A stretch of 64,000 bases of DNA, from positions 166,320 through 230,319 of the forward strand of contig NZ_FNOT01000005.1 of assembly GCF_900107105.1 (NCBI RefSeq). Direction: 5' to 3'. The stretch is from Geodermatophilus africanus. GTDB taxonomy: Bacteria > Actinomycetota > Actinomycetes > Mycobacteriales > Geodermatophilaceae. The notes beneath the pieces were generated by a model that saw only the letters and a program-made list of their open reading frames with translations, searched no databases and was not told where the DNA came from. Every line of letters begins with the position of its first letter. Position 1 is the stretch's first letter. Positions 60,319-64,000 of the stretch are shown in pieces. The position numbers were made by a program, and so were the translations under genes.

Positions 60319-61772
60319 GCGCCGCAGCCGTGGCGGCCTGGACCGATCCGGTGCCGAGCCTCGAGGAGCTCGGCGCGGTGCACTTCGTCGGCATCGGCGG
60401 GGCCGGGATGAGCGGCATCGCGCGCATCCTGCTGGCTCGCGGCGTGCCCGTCTCGGGCAGCGACCGCCGCGACACCCCGACGCTGCTGGCGCTGCGGGCG
60501 CTGGGTGCCCGGGTGGAGCTGGGGCACGACCCGGCGCACCTGGGGGACGCCGACACCGTCGTCGTCTCCACCGCCATCCGCGACGACAACCCCGAGCTGG
60601 CCGCCGCCCGCGAGCGGTCCCTGAGGGTGCTGCCCCGCGCGGTGGCGCTGGCCGCGGTGATGGCCGGCAAGCGCAGCGTCGCCGTCGCCGGCACGCACGG
60701 GAAGACCTCGACGACCTCGATGCTCACCGTCGCGGTGCAGGCCTGCGGCGTGGACCCCTCCTTCGCCATCGGCGGTGACCTCAACGAGTCGGGCAGCAAC
60801 GCGCACGCCGGCAAGGGCGACGTCTTCGTCGCCGAGGCCGACGAGAGCGACCGCTCCTTCCTGCTGCTGGCCCCGCACGGCGCGATCGTCACCAACGTCG
60901 AGGCCGACCACCTGGACAACTACGGCGACCTCGCCGCCGTCGAGGCCGCGTTCGACCGGTTCCTGCAGACGCTGGACCCCGCGGGCTTCGTCGTGCTGTG
61001 CGCCGACGACCCGGGCTCGGCGCGGCTGCGCACCGTGCCCATCCCCGCCCGCGTGCGCACCTACGGCGCCGCCGAGGACAGCGACCTGCGCCTGGTCGAC
61101 GTCGAGGTCGGCCCGGAGACCACCGCCTGGACCGCGGTCCTCGACGGCGCGGTGCTCGGCCGGGTCTCGATCCGGGTGCCCGGCGAGCACATGGCCCGCA
61201 ACAGCGCGGCCGCGCTGCTGGCCGGGCTGGAGCTGGGCCTTCCGGCGGAGCAGCTGATCACCGGTCTCGGCCGCTTCGGCGGGGTGCACCGGCGCTTCGA
61301 GCTCAAGGGCAGCGTCGGCGGGGTGCGGGTCTACGACGACTACGCCCACCACCCCACCGAGGTCGAGGCCCAGCTGCGCGCCGCACGGGCGGTGGCCGGC
61401 AGCGGCCGGGTGGTGGTGGCGTTCCAGCCCCACCTGTACAGCCGCACCCGCGAGTTCGCCGCCGCGTTCGGCGCGGCGCTCGGCCTCGCCGACGAGGTCG
61501 TGGTCATGGACGTCTACGGCGCCCGCGAGGACCCCGTCCCCGGCGTGACCGGTGCGATGGTCGCCGACGCGGTCGCCCTGCCGGCCGGGCAGGTGCACTT
61601 CGAGCCGTCCTGGTCGGCGGCGGCGCCGGCACTGGCCGAGCGCGCGCAGCCCGGCGACCTGGTGATCACCATGGGGGCGGGCAACGTGTCGATGGTCGGC
61701 CCGGAGGTGCTCGAGGCCCTGCGCGCCCGGTCCGCGCCGGGGACCGGCGACCCGGGAGGCACCGCGCGGTGA
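60315..61772 (+). CDS. murC: UDP-N-acetylmuramate-L-alanine ligase
   Basis: 485-aa ligase adding L-Ala to UDP-MurNAc: [35 protein letters not shown] (P-loop), [11 protein letters not shown], and [20 protein letters not shown]. The GTG start overlaps murG (GTGA) and the stop overlaps ftsQ. Confidence 0.95.
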   Translation: MSAAAVAAWTDPVPSLEELGAVHFVGIGGAGMSGIARILLARGVPVSGSDRRDTPTLLALRALGARVELGHDPAHLGDADTVVVSTAIRDDNPELAAARERSLRVLPRAVALAAVMAGKRSVAVAGTHGKTSTTSMLTVAVQACGVDPSFAIGGDLNESGSNAHAGKGDVFVAEADESDRSFLLLAPHGAIVTNVEADHLDNYGDLAAVEAAFDRFLQTLDPAGFVVLCADDPGSARLRTVPIPARVRTYGAAEDSDLRLVDVEVGPETTAWTAVLDGAVLGRVSIRVPGEHMARNSAAALLAGLELGLPAEQLITGLGRFGGVHRRFELKGSVGGVRVYDDYAHHPTEVEAQLRAARAVAGSGRVVVAFQPHLYSRTREFAAAFGAALGLADEVVVMDVYGAREDPVPGVTGAMVADAVALPAGQVHFEPSWSAAAPALAERAQPGDLVITMGAGNVSMVGPEVLEALRARSAPGTGDPGGTAR

Positions 61773-62584
61773 GCCGCTCGGGGACGACCACCAGCGACCG
61801 CGCCGGCGGCGGGGGGTCCTCCCGGGCCGGAGCCGAGGCGCGTCCCCGCCGCCGGCCGACCGCCCGGCGGCGGCCGCGGCGGGACACCCCGGCCGCCCGC
61901 CGGCGGCGGCTGCTCGTGCGCGGCGGCGTGCTCGCCGCCGTCCTGGGCCTGTCGGCCTGGCTGCTGTGGGGCAGCCCCGTGCTCGCCGTCGCCACCGTCC
62001 GGGTGGACGGCGCCGGCACGCTGACCGCCGCCGAGGTCGTCGACGTCGCCGGCATCGACGAGGGGACGCCGCTGCTGCGGGTCGACGTCGACGCCGCCGA
62101 GGCCCGGGTCGCCCGGCTGCCGCAGGTGGCCGACGTCGAGGTGACCCGCGGCTGGCCGCGCAGCGTCGTCGTCACCGTGGTGGAGCGGGTACCGGTCGCG
62201 GTGGTGGAGGAGTCCGGGGCCCGCTCCCTGGTCGATGCCGACGGCGTCCTCTTCGACACGGTCACCGGGTACCCGCCGGTCGGCGTGGTGCCGCTCGAGG
62301 TGGCCGACCCCGGTCCCGAGGACCCCGCCACCCGCGCCGCGCTGGCCGCCCTGGTCGCGCTGCCGGAGGACGTCCGCGTCGACCTGGCCGACGCCCGGGC
62401 GACCAGCGCCGAGGACGTCACGCTCACCCTCGAGGACGGCACCACCGTGCTGTGGGGGAGCGCCGAGCGGGCCGGCGACAAGGCCGACGCGCTGGTCGCA
62501 CTGCTCGTGCAGCTGGAGAGCGGGGCACTCGAACCGGCCGGGACCATCGACGTCAGCACGCCGGCGGCGGTCGTCCTGCGGTGA
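61769..62584 (+). CDS. ftsQ: Cell division protein FtsQ
   Basis: 271-aa bitopic divisome protein. Basic, Arg-rich cytoplasmic tail, membrane helix (LVRGGVLAAVLGLSAWLLW), POTRA domain (VATVRVDGAGTLTAAEVVDVAGIDEGTPLLRVDVDAAEARVARLPQVADVEVTRGWPRSVVVTVVERVPVAVV). GTG start coupled to murC. Confidence 0.93.
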   Translation: MSRSGTTTSDRAGGGGSSRAGAEARPRRRPTARRRPRRDTPAARRRRLLVRGGVLAAVLGLSAWLLWGSPVLAVATVRVDGAGTLTAAEVVDVAGIDEGTPLLRVDVDAAEARVARLPQVADVEVTRGWPRSVVVTVVERVPVAVVEESGARSLVDADGVLFDTVTGYPPVGVVPLEVADPGPEDPATRAALAALVALPEDVRVDLADARATSAEDVTLTLEDGTTVLWGSAERAGDKADALVALLVQLESGALEPAGTIDVSTPAAVVLR

Positions 62585-62690
62585 TCGGAGGACCCCGTCC
62601 TCCCCACCCCTCGCCAGGAGGAGGACCCCGTCCTCCTCAGCACTCGCAGGCTCGCGGCGAGCCCCTCGACGGGGCCGGCGGGGCCGCCGT
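62585..62690. repeat. Interspersed palindromic spacer repeat (tandem)
   Basis: Two GGAGGACCCCGTCCTCC-type units, core CTCGCAGGCTCG, GCGGCGAGCC and GACGGGGCC. It follows the ftsQ stop by 1 nt and separates ftsQ from the broken AhpD-like gene and ftsZ. It closely resembles the copy inside ftsL. Confidence 0.8.
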
Positions 62691-62730
62691 GGCGGTGGCC
62701 GAGCCGCATCCGGCGGGTGCAGGTGGGCCG

Positions 62731-63314
62731 GTGAGCACCGGGCCGGCCAGCCGCTTCCCCGTCCCCCGCGCGACGAGCTGCCCGAGCAGCTGCGCGAGCG
62801 CTAGGCGGCCGTCGAGGAGCGCGCGGGCTTCCTGCCCGACGTCTTCGCCGCGCTGGCCTGGCGGCCGGCCGAGGCGGCGGCGTTCTTCGCGCTGCACGAC
62901 GCGCTCATGGACCAGGACACCCCGGGACTGTCCACCGCCGACCGGGAGCTGGTCGTCGTCGCCACCAGCGCGGCCAACGACTGCCTGCACTGCGTGGTCG
63001 CCCACGGGGCCATCGCGCGGATCCGCGCCCGCGACCCGTACCTCGCCGACCAGGTCGCGGTCGACTGGCGCAAGGCGCCGGTGTCCGCGCGGCTGCACGC
63101 CGTGCTCGAGATCGCCGTCCGGCTGGCGGCGCAGCCGGCGACGGTCACCGCCGCCGACCTCGACCGGCTGCGTGGCCACGGCCTGACCGAGGACGACGTG
63201 TGGGACGTCGGGGCGATCGCGTCGTTGTTCGCGCTGTCCAACCGGCTGCCGCACTGGGCGGCGATCCCGCCGAACGAGGAGTTCTTCCTGATGGGACGGG
63301 TGCCCCGGCAGTAG
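62731..63314 (+). pseudogene. Peroxidase-related (AhpD-like) protein gene, 5' end broken
   Basis: The body (VEERAGFLPDVFAALAWRP, VVATSAANDCLHCVVAHGAIARI with catalytic CxxC, DDVWDVGAIASLFALSNRL, NEEFFLMGRVPRQ) is an intact AhpD-like domain. Upstream, GTG 62731 starts STGPASRFPVP, but the continuation DELPEQLRER is in another frame (one base lost near 62766-62771) and is followed by an in-frame TAG at 62802. A 135-aa product from ATG 62907 keeps the CxxC but lacks the N-terminal helices. Either decayed or expressed as a truncated form. Confidence 0.75.
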
Positions 63315-63617
63315 CGGGGACTGCGCTGGGTCGCCGTCCGGTGCCAGGGCGTGTCCGGGGAGAGACGCCGCCGACACGCGCGACGCGCCGACACGCCCGA
63401 CGCCGCAGATCACTTCACCGGTTCCCGGTGCCGGGCATGTTCCGGCCCTCGACCCCCACCTGAGGTCGCGGCCAGGCGGGTCGTCACGCATGGTGGTGCA
63501 GATGTGGCCAGTGCGTTGTCCGGGATGCGTGTGCACACGCCATCCCGACACGCCGGTCCCAGGAGGGTGCTTGTAGCGCCGGTGAACGCCCACCTAACTT
63601 CGTGCGCGTCGACCTAG
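63315..63617. other. Spacer upstream of ftsZ
   Basis: About 300 bp without a gene. It contains GCCGACACG direct repeats (about 63365-63400) and a palindrome at 63521-63547; base composition becomes less GC-rich toward the ftsZ promoter. Confidence 0.5.
63521..63547. promoter_or_regulatory. Near-perfect palindrome upstream of ftsZ
   Basis: CGGGATG, the 12-bp palindrome CGTGTGCACACG, one extra C, then CATCCCG. About 70 bp upstream of the -35 box. Candidate operator; hairpin terminator is the alternative. Confidence 0.5.
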
Positions 63618-63649
63618 TTGACATAACTATAAGGCTTTACTTGAGGATG
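63618..63649 (+). promoter_or_regulatory. ftsZ promoter region
   Basis: TTGACA (63618-63623) opens the most AT-rich stretch of the window; TATAAG (63628-63633) and GAGGAT (63644-63649) are the possible -10 boxes, neither at ideal spacing from TTGACA. ftsZ therefore has its own promoter, apart from ftsQ. Confidence 0.6.
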
Positions 63650-63672
63650 AGGGTCGAGGTCGGGAGCCCCAC

Positions 63673-64000
63673 ATGACACCTCCGCACAACTACCTCGCGG
63701 TCATCAAGGTCGTCGGCATCGGCGGCGGCGGGGTGAACGCGGTTAACCGGATGATCGAGGTCGGCCTCAAGGGGGTCGAGTTCATCGCCATCAACACCGA
63801 CGCGCAGGCGCTGCTGATGAGCGACGCGGACGTCAAGCTCGACGTCGGCCGTGAGCTCACCCGCGGGCTCGGCGCGGGCGCGCAGCCCGACGTCGGCCGG
63901 CAGGCCGCCGAGGACCACCGCGAGGAGATCGAGGAGGTGCTCAAGGGCGCCGACATGGTCTTCGTGACCGCCGGCGAGGGCGGTGGCACCGGCACCGGCG
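63673..64000 (+). CDS. ftsZ: Cell division GTPase FtsZ (partial, 3' end outside window)
   Basis: First 109 codons of the tubulin-like ring protein: [94 protein letters not shown], which includes the start of the GTP-binding T4 loop (GGGTGTG). ATG 63673 has GGGAG about 6 nt upstream. Confidence 0.97.
   Translation, partial: MTPPHNYLAVIKVVGIGGGGVNAVNRMIEVGLKGVEFIAINTDAQALLMSDADVKLDVGRELTRGLGAGAQPDVGRQAAEDHREEIEEVLKGADMVFVTAGEGGGTGTG

Noticed and set aside
1-64000. tRNA, rRNA, insertion sequences, integrases or attachment sites
   Set aside because: Intergenic regions were read on both strands without finding cloverleaf-like sequence, transposase motifs or tRNA-end duplications.

Overview
The window is very GC-rich, with GC at nearly every third codon position, frequent GTG starts and dense GTGA/ATGA start-stop overlaps. 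It carries actinobacterial markers: an AdoK closely matching Mycobacterium Rv2202c, a mycothiol-dependent isomerase family protein, an MraZ-led division cluster and actinobacterial LexA boxes (TCGAAC-N4-GTTCGA). Together with the carotenoid genes, this best fits a pigmented high-GC actinobacterium of the Geodermatophilaceae type (Blastococcus, Geodermatophilus, Modestobacter). That placement is inference. No transposase, phage gene, CRISPR array, rRNA or tRNA was found.

Layout. 0-2 kb: a macrolide/lipoprotein-type ABC exporter (partial permease plus ATPase). 2-7 kb (minus strand): nfo, a PASTA-domain Ser/Thr kinase, and glyA under a ZTP (pfl) riboswitch. 7-13 kb: an Rv2175c-like wHTH protein, crtYc-crtYd facing crtE-crtI-crtB, and metF, which keeps part of the gene set around mycobacterial pknL. 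13-24 kb: housekeeping and hypothetical genes (DUF808, RseB/LolA-like protein with an ABC exporter, RibD-like reductase, an ArsR-SRPBCC fusion with an evident operator, hydrolase, CDP-alcohol phosphotransferase, adoK). 24-29 kb (minus strand): a six-gene coupled operon with a CrtO-like oxidoreductase, CruF-like hydratase and CruG-like glycosyltransferase, probably modifying carotenoid ends. 29-34 kb: an SOS operon (DUF6504, HEPN, dnaE2). 34-43 kb: methyltransferase, phosphodiesterase, serine hydrolase, sucrase/ferredoxin-like protein, a JmjC/cupin oxygenase coupled to a Gly/Ala/Asp repeat peptide, LexA-controlled dinB, and DUF3040. 43-48 kb (minus strand): moxR-DUF58-tgpA. 48-64 kb: the dcw cluster mraZ-rsmH-ftsL-ftsI-murE-murF-mraY-ftsW-murG-murC-ftsQ-(broken AhpD-like gene)-ftsZ. 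murD is missing from its usual place between mraY and ftsW.

The genes form a few functional blocks. The crt genes make and cyclise lycopene, and the 24-28 kb operon could then hydrate, oxidise and glycosylate the ends. The dcw genes make lipid II and the septal machinery, with PASTA kinase signalling nearby. dnaE2 and dinB share the same class of LexA operator. A family of GC-rich palindromic spacer repeats (core CTCGCAGGCTCG or its complement) sits at gene ends throughout. It has also become coding sequence at the 5' ends of ftsL and a phosphodiesterase gene, and it fills the murD gap. The most novel candidate is the pair at 39.1-40.7 kb: a repetitive, Lys/Arg-free peptide coupled, apparently through a CTG start, to a JmjC-type oxygenase.
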